Shown: positions 53,034 through 63,730, counted from the stretch's first letter. The stretch: 64,000 nucleotides of DNA from Verrucomicrobium spinosum DSM 4136 = JCM 18804 (GCF_000172155.1 NZ_ABIZ01000001.1:6543105-6607104); one strand, 5' to 3'. Numbers and translations: made by a program. Notes: generated by a model from the letters alone, not told the origin.

Positions 53034-54884
53034 TCAGTACTCCTTGGGTTCAATCACGTAAAGAGCCAGCGTAGCTTGAAAGGCATCGCTTATTTTCATA
53101 CGCTTGATCTCATGTCCTGCCCCCCAGGAGTCGGTGAAAATGAGTTCTCCCTTCTCCGCGTTGATGCCAAGGATGAGCCGCATGTGCCCACCACCCGCTT
53201 GCAACGAGATTTGCGGCACTTCTGGATAGATCCCCAACTGCAAGGCCCACAGGAGGGGCACCCCTTTGCTGGTGTAGTCCTGGATCGACTTCTGGAACTT
53301 TGCCTGATTTACATCGATGAGACGGGTTCCCGAGGGAACTCCAAGCCCTCCGCCGCGCAGACGATAGGCCAGAGGTTTGAAGTTGACCTTGAACCTTGAG
53401 TCAATCTTTTTCAACGCCTCCTCCATGGCCATGGGGCTGGTCCCGCGGTCGGCATCACTGCCAGCAATTTGAGCCATTTCATGCTGGTCACAGGGAATGC
53501 CTAGATAGCCAAACAAGCGCTGACAGGATGCGACCACGCAGTAGCCCTTGGCCCCCTGGTCCACCATCGGAACATTGCTCACATAGGTATCTCCATTGCT
53601 CTCCCGCTTCACAAATCGCGGGAGCTCAGAGCGGCCCAGCGATGTCTTCCGGATGGTGTGCCCACTCTCCTGGAGGAACGCGGCTTTCTGGCCCGGGGCT
53701 GCAAGCTTGATACGGAGGAATTCCGGTTCGGCAGGGCCGGTCAGAGCCTCAGTGTTGTATTCCAGCGCCGCCAGTCCGCCCGGTGAATTCCACATCCAGC
53801 CACTGATCTTGATGGCGGTTTGCGCAGTGGGCTTCCGCTCCGTGGGGCGGACCGCCAGCATTTTCCCCATCGCGACACCCGCAGTCTTGTAGCGCTGCTC
53901 AAACTCCGGGCGCTTCAAGCCGCCGCTGTCACCACGGTTGTAGAGGGAGACAGAGACCTTGGCGGCCTTGCCGTCCACAAACTCTACCACCGCTTCTTCC
54001 ACGGGGACCGTGCCGTTGAAGAGAGAGATGTCCACCTCCACATTGCCATAGGGTCGGCGGGTAAAGCGCACCCCCGACTTGTCTGCCGTGAGCCATTGAT
54101 AATAGGGCGGCTCCTGCATCCCGCTGAGAGCGAACTTCTTCTCAACGGCATCAGCGGTCAGATTCCAGAGGTCTGGCATGCTGAGCATGGAGTCCAGATT
54201 CAGAAAGAACTGGAGCTTCCCATCCTCCCCTACGGGCATGCCGTCGTTGGAATAGAGCGCCGCCAGGCTTCCCGGGTTCACGGTGGCAGAAGCGATCGAG
54301 AACCTCAGCAAGCCACTGGAACTGGAATAATCGAGGCAGGCCACCCCGCGCTCCCCTTTCCACACCAAGCACTCCGCCTTGCTCTCCGCCACCGTCCCGA
54401 AATCCCGCTTGAGAGGAGCCGCCGGCACTCCCAAAAGGGTGCTCAACTGTTGTTCACAGGTCTGTTTCAGCGATTTCAGATCCCCGCTGGGGGAACTGCC
54501 CGGTGCATTGACGAGGATCTGAGTCCGGATCGCCTTGCCTTCGCGGAACTCCACAATGGCGCGTTCCACCGGAACCTTCTGTTCGAAAAGGCTCAAATCC
54601 ACCCCCACATTCTCAAACGGACGGGGGGAGAACACGGCCAGATCCCGCGCCCCCTGGCTGCGTCCCTGCCAGTTGATGTAGGGGTTCGACCGGAAGCCCT
54701 CCGCCGGGAATTTGCCGGTCAGATTGTCTTGAGATAATTGCCAGACCTCCGGGATCACCAGCAATGGAGCCAGATCGAGTTTTAGTTGAAACTCCCGGGA
54801 CGAGCCTTGGGCCGCCCCTTTTTGGGGAGCAATTCCAAGCAGGATGGCCGCCAGCAGCGGCAGGGTCATTTTCAATCCACGCAT
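53034..54884 (-). CDS. Secreted protein with duplicated N-terminal domain and C39-like cysteine peptidase domain
   Basis: 616 residues with a signal peptide (LPLLAAILLGIAPQKGAAQ). Two homologous segments (about 30-200 and 215-400) share the pattern W-x-L-(S/T)-x-D-x-x-x-x-K-F, then V-(D/E)-x-SLF-x-x-x-VPVE-x-A-(I/V)-VEF-x-(D/E)GKA. The C-terminal papain-like C39_2 domain (about 430-616) has catalytic Cys in DQGAKGYCVVASCQR, His in GGGHMRLILGIN and Asp in LIFTDSWG. Families of this type occur in Verrucomicrobia, but the substrate is unknown. A periplasmic or surface protease acting on a specific partner is likely. Confidence 0.75.
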   Translation of the reverse strand: MRGLKMTLPLLAAILLGIAPQKGAAQGSSREFQLKLDLAPLLVIPEVWQLSQDNLTGKFPAEGFRSNPYINWQGRSQGARDLAVFSPRPFENVGVDLSLFEQKVPVERAIVEFREGKAIRTQILVNAPGSSPSGDLKSLKQTCEQQLSTLLGVPAAPLKRDFGTVAESKAECLVWKGERGVACLDYSSSSGLLRFSIASATVNPGSLAALYSNDGMPVGEDGKLQFFLNLDSMLSMPDLWNLTADAVEKKFALSGMQEPPYYQWLTADKSGVRFTRRPYGNVEVDISLFNGTVPVEEAVVEFVDGKAAKVSVSLYNRGDSGGLKRPEFEQRYKTAGVAMGKMLAVRPTERKPTAQTAIKISGWMWNSPGGLAALEYNTEALTGPAEPEFLRIKLAAPGQKAAFLQESGHTIRKTSLGRSELPRFVKRESNGDTYVSNVPMVDQGAKGYCVVASCQRLFGYLGIPCDQHEMAQIAGSDADRGTSPMAMEEALKKIDSRFKVNFKPLAYRLRGGGLGVPSGTRLIDVNQAKFQKSIQDYTSKGVPLLWALQLGIYPEVPQISLQAGGGHMRLILGINAEKGELIFTDSWGAGHEIKRMKISDAFQATLALYVIEPKEY

Positions 54885-55205
54885 TTGATCATCTATTTAC
54901 CTCACCTCCGCAGTGAAGAGCAAGCACGGATGTCTGCCCCGAACTTCCCGCCACGGGCTTTTCCTGGCACCAAAATCCACTCGGGCGGGCTTCCAGCAGG
55001 ACAACGTTCATTCTCAGACGCTATCGAGCAATTTTATCGGTGCCAAGGACATCGGCATCTGGTAGAACCTCGCTGTACCACCAGCCCTGGACGACAGCTC
55101 CTTCTGGCGATTGGGCGTAATCAGGCAGGCATCCCGGCCAGATTAGGTGGAGAGGGCTGTACCGAGCCAGCCCCCTTCTCCGGAAACTCTTTCGCCCGCC
55201 TTCCC
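54885..55205. other. Intergenic region without a supported gene
   Basis: 321 bp between the C39-like gene (divergent) and the coiled-coil hypothetical gene. The open frame of the latter extends through this region, but its composition is not protein-like and there is no conserved start. It should hold the promoters of both genes. No clear hairpin or repeat is seen. Confidence 0.45.
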
Positions 55206-55859
55206 ATGATCCCTCTCGTGTCCGATCCCGCAAAACGCGACATCCCAATCTCGGCCAATCCCTCGTCACACAAAGTCGAAGATCCTCGCGAAACTCAGGA
55301 GGTCCTCTGGGAACAAATGCGGGTCCGCACCGAGTCAGCGCCCGGAGGCTGGCGGGAACTTGCCCCGGAACAACGCATCAGCCGGGATGGATTTAAACCT
55401 TTGGTGGCCCGGAGCATTTCTCCAGACTCTGCCTCAATCTCAGCGTCAAAGGTCGAAACCGAGGCAGCCCTGAAGGCGGCGGAACGCTACCACATGGAGC
55501 TCAAAGACGAGTCCGCGCGGATCGAAGACATGCTCCTGCACCTCAATGATCTGGAGGGTCACCTCCACGCCCTGCATGCCAGCAATGACACGTCAGAAGA
55601 ACTGAGCATCCTCATCTCTTACGTCCGGCTCGAGAAGGCTCTCGTGCAGGGTCAGGAACAGCTAGTTGCCGACATCGCCCCTGAACGCCAGGGCATCCCC
55701 GTCCTGAGCGCCAGGGCCAGAGTGGACATCACTCGCACGGCACCGCTGGTGAAGGCCCAACCATCGTCAGATGACGGCCATTCGTCCAAAGATCCCAACG
55801 ACGGGAAGGAAGGCGACGAGGAATCCTTACGCGTCAAGTCCGCCACGGAGAAGAAGTAG
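55206..55859 (+). CDS. Hypothetical coiled-coil protein
   Basis: 217 residues from ATG 55206. The N-terminus (MIPLVSDPAKRDIPISANPS) is disordered-looking. The middle (about 95-165) is a heptad-rich helix region (VETEAALKAAERYHMELKDE, then SARIEDMLLHLNDLEGHLHA), and the last 45 residues are charged and low complexity (DDGHSSKDPNDGKEGDEESL). No signal peptide or membrane segment. I do not recognise a family. The upstream extension of the frame to 54786 looks spurious. Confidence 0.5.
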   Translation: MIPLVSDPAKRDIPISANPSSHKVEDPRETQEVLWEQMRVRTESAPGGWRELAPEQRISRDGFKPLVARSISPDSASISASKVETEAALKAAERYHMELKDESARIEDMLLHLNDLEGHLHALHASNDTSEELSILISYVRLEKALVQGQEQLVADIAPERQGIPVLSARARVDITRTAPLVKAQPSSDDGHSSKDPNDGKEGDEESLRVKSATEKK

Positions 55860-56201
55860 GGGGCGACGCTGTCCAATCGACAAGACTCCACGCCGGCCTG
55901 CGATGAAGCCGGTGAGCTGCACCTGGTCTCCAGTCGATCCATTCAACAGAGCTCACGTCAGACGAGTTTGCAGCCTGTCTGGAGCGATTCCCGAGCTGGA
56001 TCGATGGAAGCCATGCCACAGCAGATTTGTCTGCAAAGACTTCAGCATCCAGCTGCCCCCCGCAGGCCAACCCACAGCCCGCCCCCGCGTCACTGAAAAA
56101 GTTGGTGCAAACGGCCAGCCGTGCCATGGGAGAGGCACCGGGGGCACTGCCAACACACACCCGAAGAGGGTGGCAGCGGAGAAAGCGACCGAACTCCCGA
56201 C
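55860..56201. other. Intergenic region without a supported gene
   Basis: 342 bp between the convergent ends of the coiled-coil gene and the DUF1501 gene. Open frames here on both strands lack protein-like features. No strong terminator hairpin, RNA gene or repeat is recognised. Confidence 0.45.
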
Positions 56202-57668
56202 CTATGCGAGGATTCCCTTCACAATGTTCCCTGCCACATCCGTGAGCCGGAAATCCCGGCCCTGGAAACGGTAGGTGAGCCGCTCGTGATCAATGCCCAG
56301 CAAGTGAAGCATGGTGGCATGGAAGTCATGCACCGTCACGGGATCGCGGGCGACCTCATATCCGAGGTCGTCCGTCTCTCCGTAAGTGATGCCCCCTTTG
56401 ATGCCGCCGCCGGCCATCCAGAAGGTGAAGCACTCCCGGTGGTGATCGCGTCCGTAGCTCTTGCTCTTGGTGCTGAAGCTGCCTTGGGAGTAGCTGGTGC
56501 GGCCAAACTCCCCACCCCACACGACCAGCGTGTCCTTCAGCATGTCCCTCTGCTTCAGATCCTTGATGAGCGCGGCGCAGGGCTGGTCGATCTCCTTGGT
56601 GGAGACAGGGTAGTTCATGGGCAGGCCGCCGTGGTGGTCCCAGCCCGGATGGTAGAGCTGGATGAACTTGACGTTCTTCTCCGCGAGGCGGCGGGCAAGA
56701 ATGCAGTTCGAGGCAAAACTCCCCGGTGTCTTCGCATCCGGACCGTACATCTGAAAGACCGATTCCGGCTCCTTGCTGAAGTCCGTGGCATCCGGCACGG
56801 AAGCCTGCATGCGGAAGGCCATCTCATACTGCTCAATGCGGGCGGTGATCTCCGCATCCGGCCGGGAGACGAACTGCCGCTCATGCATGGCCTTTAGCGT
56901 GTCCAGCATCTTGCGGGTGGCCCCGCGGGCGATCCCCTCGGGTTCGCTCAAATAAAGCACGGCGTCTTTCCCGGCGCGAAACTGCACCCCCTGGTACTGC
57001 GTGGGCAGAAAGCCCGCATCCCATAGACGGTAGCTCAGAGGCTGGTCCACCGGCCGGCGGGAGATGAGGACGATGAAGCCCGGGAGGTCACGATTGTCCG
57101 TGCCCAACCCGTACTGGAGCCAGGAGCCGATGCTGGGACGGCCCGGAAGCGGGGCTCCCGTCTGCATGAAGGTCAGCGCCGGGTCGTGGTTCACGGCCTC
57201 CGACGTCATGCTCTTGATGAAGCAGAGGTCATCCACCACTTTCGCAGTTTCAGGAAACATCTCAGAAACCCATGCGCCGCTCTGGCCGTGCTGCTTGAAC
57301 TCAAAAGCAGACGGCACCAGCGGGAAAGACGTCTGGGAGCCAGCCATGCCAGGTGGGCGTTTCCCCTTCAAGTAGGAGTCCGGCAGCCCCTCCCCCTGCC
57401 GCTTCATCAGCTCAGGACGGTAGTCAAAACTGTCGAGCTGCGAGGGGCCGCCGCTCATGAAGAGGAAGATCACCCGCTTGGCCTTTGGCGCAAAGTGAGG
57501 CAGTCCGGGAAGCCCCCCCTCTGAGACAGCCGATGGCGATGGCGCAGCCCCGGCCTGCCCCTGTTGAAGCATGTCCGCCAATGCCAGTCCACCAAATCCC
57601 AGACCCATACGGCTCAGCATGTCCCGGCGGGTCAGTCCGAAAGCAGAAGTGCGCTGTTGGCAAAACAT
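56202..57668 (-). CDS. DUF1501 domain protein with Tat signal
   Basis: 488 residues. The Tat-type leader TRRDMLSRMGLGFGGLALAD precedes an alkaline-phosphatase-superfamily-like DUF1501 domain: KRVIFLFMSGGPSQLDSFDY, the FKQHGQSGAWVSEMFP block, NYPVSTKEIDQPCAALIKDL, and VVWGGEFGRTSYSQG, then YGRDHHRECFTFWMAGGGIK. DUF1501 proteins are almost always paired with DUF1553/PSCyt proteins in Planctomycetes and Verrucomicrobia and are thought to act in periplasmic polysaccharide or sulfated-compound metabolism; the activity is unknown. It lies 48 bp downstream of the DUF1553 gene, so the two form an operon. Confidence 0.95.
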   Translation of the reverse strand: MFCQQRTSAFGLTRRDMLSRMGLGFGGLALADMLQQGQAGAAPSPSAVSEGGLPGLPHFAPKAKRVIFLFMSGGPSQLDSFDYRPELMKRQGEGLPDSYLKGKRPPGMAGSQTSFPLVPSAFEFKQHGQSGAWVSEMFPETAKVVDDLCFIKSMTSEAVNHDPALTFMQTGAPLPGRPSIGSWLQYGLGTDNRDLPGFIVLISRRPVDQPLSYRLWDAGFLPTQYQGVQFRAGKDAVLYLSEPEGIARGATRKMLDTLKAMHERQFVSRPDAEITARIEQYEMAFRMQASVPDATDFSKEPESVFQMYGPDAKTPGSFASNCILARRLAEKNVKFIQLYHPGWDHHGGLPMNYPVSTKEIDQPCAALIKDLKQRDMLKDTLVVWGGEFGRTSYSQGSFSTKSKSYGRDHHRECFTFWMAGGGIKGGITYGETDDLGYEVARDPVTVHDFHATMLHLLGIDHERLTYRFQGRDFRLTDVAGNIVKGILA

Positions 57669-57716
57669 GAGTAGCGATAGGGGGGAGAAAATTAGAAACG
57701 CTGAGGCAGACGTGTG

Positions 57717-60700
57717 TCAGGGCTTCATGACGCACTCGTCCATGGCCAGGAGCGCCCGAGTGACCAGCGTGGTGGCAGCGACTTCGACCGCTGACAGTTT
57801 GTCATCCACGGCGGCCTCACCGTTCTTGCGGCGCAGATTGTCCGCATCCGCAGGCTGGCTGGCAAAATGTTCGCGCTGCTCTTTAAGCAGACTGGTAAGG
57901 AGCTCGACCTGCCAGTCCGCTGCATGGCGGGAAGTCAACAGCCGGTAACCCTTGCGAATCCGTCCAGCATCATCATTCGGAAACTCGCGGACCAGATTCT
58001 CCGCCAAGACACGGGCGGACTCCAGGAACTGCGGGTCATTGAACAACACGAGAGCCTGGAGCGGGTTGGCGCTACGGTCACGGCGAGTTTTGCAGAACTC
58101 CCGGGTCGGCGCGTCGAAGACGCTCATGGCCGGTGGCGGCAGGGTCCGACGCCAGAAGGTGTAAACGCTGCGACGGAAGAGGTCCGCCCCCTTGCTCTGG
58201 GTGTAGCTGTGCTGAGTGCCGGAGTCTTCCCACAGGCCCGCAGGCTGGTAGGGCATGACGGGCGGGCCGAGCAAGCGACGGTTCAGCAGACCACTGACCG
58301 CGAGGGCATTGTCACGCAACTGTTCGGCCGTGAGGCGCTGACGCGGCCCACGAGCCAGCAGCTTGTTGTCCGGATCTTCCTTCAGCATCTCCAACCGCTC
58401 CGGCAGGGAAGACTGACGATAGGTCGCGCTCATTGCGATGAGCTTGCAGAGCGCCTTGGTATCCCAGCCATTGTCCATGAACCAGAGAGCCAGCCAGTCG
58501 AGAAGTTCCGGATGGGTGGGCAGCTGCCCCTGCACCCCGAAGTCCTCACTGGTGCCCACGATGCCACGCCCCATGAACATCTGCCAGACGCGGTTGACGT
58601 ACACCCGGGAGGTCAGCGGATTGCGCCGATCTACCAGCCACTTGGCCAGGCCCAGGCGGTCCCGTGAAAACTCAGACGGGAATGGGAACACGCTGGAGGG
58701 AGTGTCAGGCTCCACACGGTCTCCCTTGGCTTCGAAGTGACCACGGTTGAGCACATAAGTAGGGCGGCGTTCGCCTGGCATTTCACGCATCACCATGATC
58801 TCCCGCATGCGGTTGGAGATCTCATTCTCTTCTTCGCGCAGGGCTTTGAGTTCAGCGACCACCTTCTTTGAAGGCGCATCCGTCTCCCGCTGCCACCACT
58901 GGAACCACTCATGCAGTTGATTCAACGCCGCAGCACCGGCATCCAGACGCACCTCAACAGGTGAAAGCTCGCAGCCGTACACTTTGAAGTCATCCAACAA
59001 TGCGGCGGAAAGCGTGACGTCATTGTGCCTGCCCGCAAGGGTCAGGGTGGCGATCTCCACCATGTCTTTGCCCTCGTAAGAGTCGTCGTAAACAATGTCC
59101 TTGTAGAGATTGTCACGCACGACCTCCTGGTCCACCGGCTGGCCGTTAACGTAGATACGCATGCCCGAGGCCCGGCTGGAGCCATCATAGGTCACCGCCA
59201 CATGCGTCCAGAGATTGAGCGGCAAAGGCTTCGTGGACCGCACCCGCACGGCATTCCCAGGCCAAAAGTGGCAGAGGGCGAAGGAGGGCTTGGTATCCTC
59301 CAGCAGAAGCTCGTACCCCATGGAGCCTGCATCCAGCCCCGCGCGGCTGTGATGCACCACCACAGCCCGTGCGAGCGGTTTTTCCAGTTTCATCCATACT
59401 GAAAACGAGAAGGGATCCGTGCGGGAAAAATCACCGGCATTGGGGATGCTCAAGGAGTTGTCCCCCTGGAAGCGGATCGACTTCCCAACATGCCCGTCCA
59501 TCAACTTCGTCTTGAGGCGCACTTTGCCCGGCTTGGACTCATCCGCACGGTTGGCCAGCACCTTGTCATCAGTGAGGGTCTCGAAGTCGAGATGAACCTG
59601 CGGCTTCACGGGTCGGATGGAGGAGTCCCGGGAGGCGATCCATTGGGCAAACCGGGCACGTGCAGACTCTTGCATGGCCTGGCGCTGCTGCTCCTTAAGG
59701 TTGATCTGCAGCTTCAACTCCGCATGACGGCGCTCATCATCGCCCTCATACACAAACATGGACGGAGCCGGAATGTTCGAGGTGTACACCGTGTACAGGC
59801 CGCATTCGTCGATGTTGTTGAGGAAGGCGGAGAGACTATAATAATCCTTGGTGCTGATCGGATCATACTTGTGATCATGACAGCGGGCGCACTCCATGGA
59901 GAGCCCGAGGAAGGCGATGCCGTTCGTGTGGACACGGTCCGCCACAATGTCCTGACGGAACTCCTCTTCATTGCTGCCCGCCTCATTGGACTGCTGGGGC
60001 AGGCGGTTGAAAGCCGTGGCCAAGTACATGTCCTGAGTTGGCGCAGGCAGCATGTCGCCCGCAGTCTGCCAGGTGACGAACTGATCGTAAGGAAGATTGT
60101 CATTGAATGCCCGGATGACCCAGTCGCGATACGGCCAGGTGAGGCAGTCGTGATCCTCATGGCGGCCGTAGGTGTCTGCAAAGCGGGAGACGTCCAACCA
60201 CTCAATCGCCATCCGTTCTCCATAAGCACTGGAAGCGAGGAGACGATCCACCACCTTCTCGTAAGCGTTCGAGGCCGTATCAGCGGCAAACTTGTCCAAC
60301 TCCTCCAGCGTGGGGGGCAGACCCGTCAGGTCAAAGGTCACCCTGCGGAGCCACTCCTCCCGCTCAGCCGGCTTCGCTTGGGAAATTCCAGCCGCCACCA
60401 GAGGCTGCATCACGAAAGCATCGATGGGATTTTCGATGGCGATCTCACGATTGGGAATGTCTGGGACAGGTACCGGCGTGGGCGGGATAAAAGACCAATG
60501 CCGCTCATACACGGCTCCTTCAGCGATCCAGCGTTTGAAGAGATCAATCTGGGCGGCCGTCAGCTTCTTGTTCTCCTTCGGGGGCGGCATGACCTCATCC
60601 TCATCATGGGTGAGCAGCCTTTCGATGAACAAACTTTCATCTGGCTTGCCGGGCACAATGACCTTGTTCAGAAGGGCATTTTCACGGACATCGAGGCGCA

Positions 60701-60866
60701 GTTTTGCCTTCCGTTGCTTCTCATCCTGTCCATGGCACTTGAGGCAGTGCTCAGCCATAACCGGCTGAATTTGAAAGTTATAGCTAACCTTCTCCGCAGC
60801 GTTGACGGGGAGCAGACCGAGTAACCCGGTCAGGAGAAGCAGAACTGATGGGCGGGGGAGCATCAT
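57717..60866 (-). CDS. PSCyt1-DUF1549-LamG-DUF1553 protein
   Basis: 1049 residues with a signal peptide ([18 protein letters not shown]). The planctomycete-type cytochrome C domain PSCyt1 has the haem site HCLKCHG (about residues 40-46) and the conserved [15 protein letters not shown]1549/PSCyt2 (about 145-350) contains [15 protein letters not shown] and [15 protein letters not shown] LamG/concanavalin-like domain (about 470-640) follows, then DUF1553/PSD1 (about 745-1000) with [20 protein letters not shown] and [20 protein letters not shown]. It is probably an electron-transfer/catabolic enzyme in the periplasm, working with the DUF1501 protein. The insertion of LamG suggests polysaccharide binding. 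Confidence 0.93.
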   Translation of the reverse strand: MMLPRPSVLLLLTGLLGLLPVNAAEKVSYNFQIQPVMAEHCLKCHGQDEKQRKAKLRLDVRENALLNKVIVPGKPDESLFIERLLTHDEDEVMPPPKENKKLTAAQIDLFKRWIAEGAVYERHWSFIPPTPVPVPDIPNREIAIENPIDAFVMQPLVAAGISQAKPAEREEWLRRVTFDLTGLPPTLEELDKFAADTASNAYEKVVDRLLASSAYGERMAIEWLDVSRFADTYGRHEDHDCLTWPYRDWVIRAFNDNLPYDQFVTWQTAGDMLPAPTQDMYLATAFNRLPQQSNEAGSNEEEFRQDIVADRVHTNGIAFLGLSMECARCHDHKYDPISTKDYYSLSAFLNNIDECGLYTVYTSNIPAPSMFVYEGDDERRHAELKLQINLKEQQRQAMQESARARFAQWIASRDSSIRPVKPQVHLDFETLTDDKVLANRADESKPGKVRLKTKLMDGHVGKSIRFQGDNSLSIPNAGDFSRTDPFSFSVWMKLEKPLARAVVVHHSRAGLDAGSMGYELLLEDTKPSFALCHFWPGNAVRVRSTKPLPLNLWTHVAVTYDGSSRASGMRIYVNGQPVDQEVVRDNLYKDIVYDDSYEGKDMVEIATLTLAGRHNDVTLSAALLDDFKVYGCELSPVEVRLDAGAAALNQLHEWFQWWQRETDAPSKKVVAELKALREEENEISNRMREIMVMREMPGERRPTYVLNRGHFEAKGDRVEPDTPSSVFPFPSEFSRDRLGLAKWLVDRRNPLTSRVYVNRVWQMFMGRGIVGTSEDFGVQGQLPTHPELLDWLALWFMDNGWDTKALCKLIAMSATYRQSSLPERLEMLKEDPDNKLLARGPRQRLTAEQLRDNALAVSGLLNRRLLGPPVMPYQPAGLWEDSGTQHSYTQSKGADLFRRSVYTFWRRTLPPPAMSVFDAPTREFCKTRRDRSANPLQALVLFNDPQFLESARVLAENLVREFPNDDAGRIRKGYRLLTSRHAADWQVELLTSLLKEQREHFASQPADADNLRRKNGEAAVDDKLSAVEVAATTLVTRALLAMDECVMKP

Positions 60867-60935
60867 GAAAACCGGTCCAAAAAATGGCGCTGGACGCTAG
60901 CCGTGTCAGGACAAAGTTCAAGCAGCAAGCCTGCC

Positions 60936-62861
60936 ATGCCCCGACTCCGAAGCCTTCTTACACTCACCAACGTTTTTCGCATCATCCTGCTGATCATCTG
61001 CGTTCAGGCCATCGGGTATTTACGCGACGAGAAGCCCCCCTGGAAATCCGCCTGGGGACGCCACAAGGCCGAAGGCGTGGATCCCAGCTTCCGGGAGCAC
61101 GTGGCCACCGGGCTCTGGTACGGAGCTGTGGCCCGCGTGGGCATCGCCGGGGCACTCCTCCTGCTCTCACTGGGCTGGCGGCGGACAATATGTCCCTCAG
61201 ACGCGCCAAACCTGCTGACGGCAGCCCGGTCTGAGGTTTCGCCATCGCCTTTCGTCTTCTACAGTCTGTTGGGTGCCATCCTGGCGGGGGCCCTGGCCAT
61301 GCGGGTGCCACGCATGACTCACTCCTTCTGGGGCGATGAAGCCGACGCCATGGCCACTTATGTGCACGGCATGTACAAGCCGCTGAAGAAGAAGGACCGG
61401 CAGGGTCCGGTGTACTTTGAGGGGGCCATCTGGCCGCAGACGTTCTTCAGCGCCCGGCATGGTCCGAACAACCACGTCCTCTTCAGCGCGACCAGTCGGC
61501 TCTGCCTGGAGGCCTGGCGGAAGGTCACCAATCGGAAAGACACGGAGTTTACGGAGTGGGTGGCTCGCTTGCCAAGCCTGACAGGCGGCCTTGTATCTCT
61601 GGCGGGCCTGGCCCTGCTCCTGCGACGCTGGGGCGTGCCTTGGCTCGGCCTGCTGGCCACCCTCTTCATGGCGCTCCATCCATGGCATGTCCGATACTCG
61701 GCGGAAGCGCGTGGGTATGCGCTAGCCCTGGCTTTCTACCCCTTTTTGCTGCTTGCACTTTCCCATGCCCTCGACAGGGGCCGCTGGCGCGCTTGGCTGA
61801 CCTTTGGGCTGCTGGAGTTCCTGATCATGTACTCCTGGGCTGGTATGGCATATGCCATGGCCCTGCTCAATCTGACTGCGCTGGGCATGATGATTTTTCA
61901 GGTTGGCCGGGTACAGCAGGTGGTGCGGTGGATCACCGTGAACCTCGCTGCCGCCATGCTCTTCATTTCTCTGTACGCCCCCCATGTGCCGCAGATTGCC
62001 GAGGCTCATGAGCGGTTGCAATGGCTCAGAGGCCTGCCCATGGATGCCGTCTGGTTCCACAATCTGGTGGCTGAGTTCTTCACCGGCATCCCCTATCATC
62101 TCCAGATCGCCCGCAACCCCGGGGAGATCAGCTGGGAGAGCCTCCTGCAGACCTCACCTGTGCTGACCTATGCCGGCTTTGGCCTCATCATCCTGTCCTT
62201 CCTTGCTGGGTTGGTCGGATTGTGGCGATGGCACCGTCAGCGGGCCCTGCTCATTTTCAGCACCTTCGCAGCGGTGGTGCTCTGCACTGTGCATTTCAAG
62301 TTTGGGATCAAGGACGAGCTCCGCTCTTGGTATCTCATCTTCGCCCTGCCCGCCACCAGCATCACCGTCGCCTTCGGCCTGTATCTGCTGGGCAGGAGTC
62401 TCAGCCGGATCTTTCGTGCGCAGCAAGTTGCCCTCACCGCAGGCGTCACGGTGAGTCTCCTGCTCGTCGCCACAGCCTCGCTGTGGGCCATGAACTGGAG
62501 CCAGATGCACCTTCCTTTCGAGGACTACCGCGGGGTGCTCGCCGCCTCGCGCGAGCAGCACGAGAGCTTCTCTCCCAAGTCCACCTCCAACGTGCTCATG
62601 TGCTGGCTGTGGCGTTACAGTGCCGTCTATGACCCCCGCGGGGAGATTCAGGTGCGCTCCGGACCGGGCCTCCGGGCGAAGATGGAGGAAATAAAATCCC
62701 AGCAAGGCGAGCTCTACATGGTGGTGGGCTTCCGGACCCTGGCAGAGTCATCGAATGCCGAAATCATCGCCATGGTGGAGGACCCGGCGCTCTTCGAGAA
62801 GGTGCGCCTCTTCCCCTCCCGGCAATCCATTCAGATGATGGAGCTCTATCGCATGCGATGA
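60936..62861 (+). CDS. Membrane glycosyltransferase (GT39/ArnT-like)
   Basis: 641 residues from ATG 60936 (MPRLRSLLTLTNVFRIILLI); an in-frame GTG at 60903 adds 11 residues. About 11-12 membrane helices. The first large extracytoplasmic loop carries the acidic pair in SFWGDEADAMATYVHG, the catalytic-site motif expected of GT-C enzymes. LHPWHVRYSAEARGYALALA is the typical PMT_2-like helix pair (compare H-P-x-x-x-x-x-S-x-x-x-R). It probably transfers a sugar from a polyprenyl phosphate donor to a surface glycan or protein. It is divergent from the DUF1553 gene (69 bp). Confidence 0.82.
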   Translation: MPRLRSLLTLTNVFRIILLIICVQAIGYLRDEKPPWKSAWGRHKAEGVDPSFREHVATGLWYGAVARVGIAGALLLLSLGWRRTICPSDAPNLLTAARSEVSPSPFVFYSLLGAILAGALAMRVPRMTHSFWGDEADAMATYVHGMYKPLKKKDRQGPVYFEGAIWPQTFFSARHGPNNHVLFSATSRLCLEAWRKVTNRKDTEFTEWVARLPSLTGGLVSLAGLALLLRRWGVPWLGLLATLFMALHPWHVRYSAEARGYALALAFYPFLLLALSHALDRGRWRAWLTFGLLEFLIMYSWAGMAYAMALLNLTALGMMIFQVGRVQQVVRWITVNLAAAMLFISLYAPHVPQIAEAHERLQWLRGLPMDAVWFHNLVAEFFTGIPYHLQIARNPGEISWESLLQTSPVLTYAGFGLIILSFLAGLVGLWRWHRQRALLIFSTFAAVVLCTVHFKFGIKDELRSWYLIFALPATSITVAFGLYLLGRSLSRIFRAQQVALTAGVTVSLLLVATASLWAMNWSQMHLPFEDYRGVLAASREQHESFSPKSTSNVLMCWLWRYSAVYDPRGEIQVRSGPGLRAKMEEIKSQQGELYMVVGFRTLAESSNAEIIAMVEDPALFEKVRLFPSRQSIQMMELYRMR

Positions 62862-62989
62862 CGGGAGCCCCCCCTCTTGCGAACCGCAATCCACGGAGGC
62901 GAATGCACAACGCCTGCCTTGCAAAGGGATGGACCCGATGGCATGCTGATCTCACAAAGGTGGATTAAGACACTCCGCCTCTTCGCAAG

Positions 62990-63730
62990 ATGATGAAGTC
63001 TGCCCGCACAGGTCTGCGGCTCTTGGCCGTCGCGACGGTTCTGGTCGCGACAGCCCTCCATCCGCATCCGCCCATCGATCACGGGTCAACTTCATGGCGC
63101 CCCATGGAACATGGCCCCATGGGACGAAACCAGATCGCGTTGACCTTCGACGCCGAAGGGAGCGACGAGGGGATGGCGGACCTGCTGTCCGCCATGCAGC
63201 AGGGCAGAGTGTCCGCCACCTTCTTTCTCACCGGCAAGTGGGCCGACGCACACCCAGCATGGGCCACCGCGATTGCGGACAGCTGTCACATCATCGGCAA
63301 TCACTCGTGGGGACACAAAGATCTGGTCACGATGGAAGAATGGGAGGTGAAGCAGGAGATCGTACGCGTGGAAGACCGCTTCATCAGCCTCTACGGTTCC
63401 CAATACCGAAGGTTGTACCGGCTACCATATCCGGTGGACTCTGCGCCGTTGCATGGGCTGGTGAGAAGGCTTGGTTATCACATCGTGGGCTGGTCGATCG
63501 ACAGCCTGGACGATTCCCCGCCACCGAAATCCGCCGCATTCATCGCGAGCAGGATTCTCCAGCACAGCAACGAGGACCTGGACGGGGCTATCCTTCACTT
63601 CACTGTTGGCAAGCGCGACACCATCGAAGCGTTGCCGGTCATCATCAACGCCTTGCGGGAGCGTGGATTTGAGTTCGTGACCATCGCCGACTGGCTCACC
63701 GACGCGGATAAGGATACTTCCCAACCTTAA
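62990..63730 (+). CDS. NodB-type polysaccharide deacetylase
   Basis: 246 residues with an N-terminal hydrophobic segment (LRLLAVATVLVATALHP). NodB motifs: motif 1 is QIALTFDAEGSD, where the second Asp of the usual TFDDG is replaced by Ala; motif 2 is IGNHSWGHKDL (HSxxH, zinc ligands present); motif 3 is YRLPYPVDS (RxPY); and a late GAILHFTVG corresponds to the LxH region. It is expected to remove N- or O-acetyl groups from a polysaccharide or peptidoglycan outside the cytoplasm. The altered motif 1 occurs in some subfamilies, so activity is likely but not certain. Confidence 0.88.
   Translation: MMKSARTGLRLLAVATVLVATALHPHPPIDHGSTSWRPMEHGPMGRNQIALTFDAEGSDEGMADLLSAMQQGRVSATFFLTGKWADAHPAWATAIADSCHIIGNHSWGHKDLVTMEEWEVKQEIVRVEDRFISLYGSQYRRLYRLPYPVDSAPLHGLVRRLGYHIVGWSIDSLDDSPPPKSAAFIASRILQHSNEDLDGAILHFTVGKRDTIEALPVIINALRERGFEFVTIADWLTDADKDTSQP

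Noticed and set aside
54786..55205. Upstream extension of the coiled-coil hypothetical protein
   Set aside because: The extra 140 codons have low-information composition, overlap the divergent C39-like gene start, and have no signal peptide or conserved motif.
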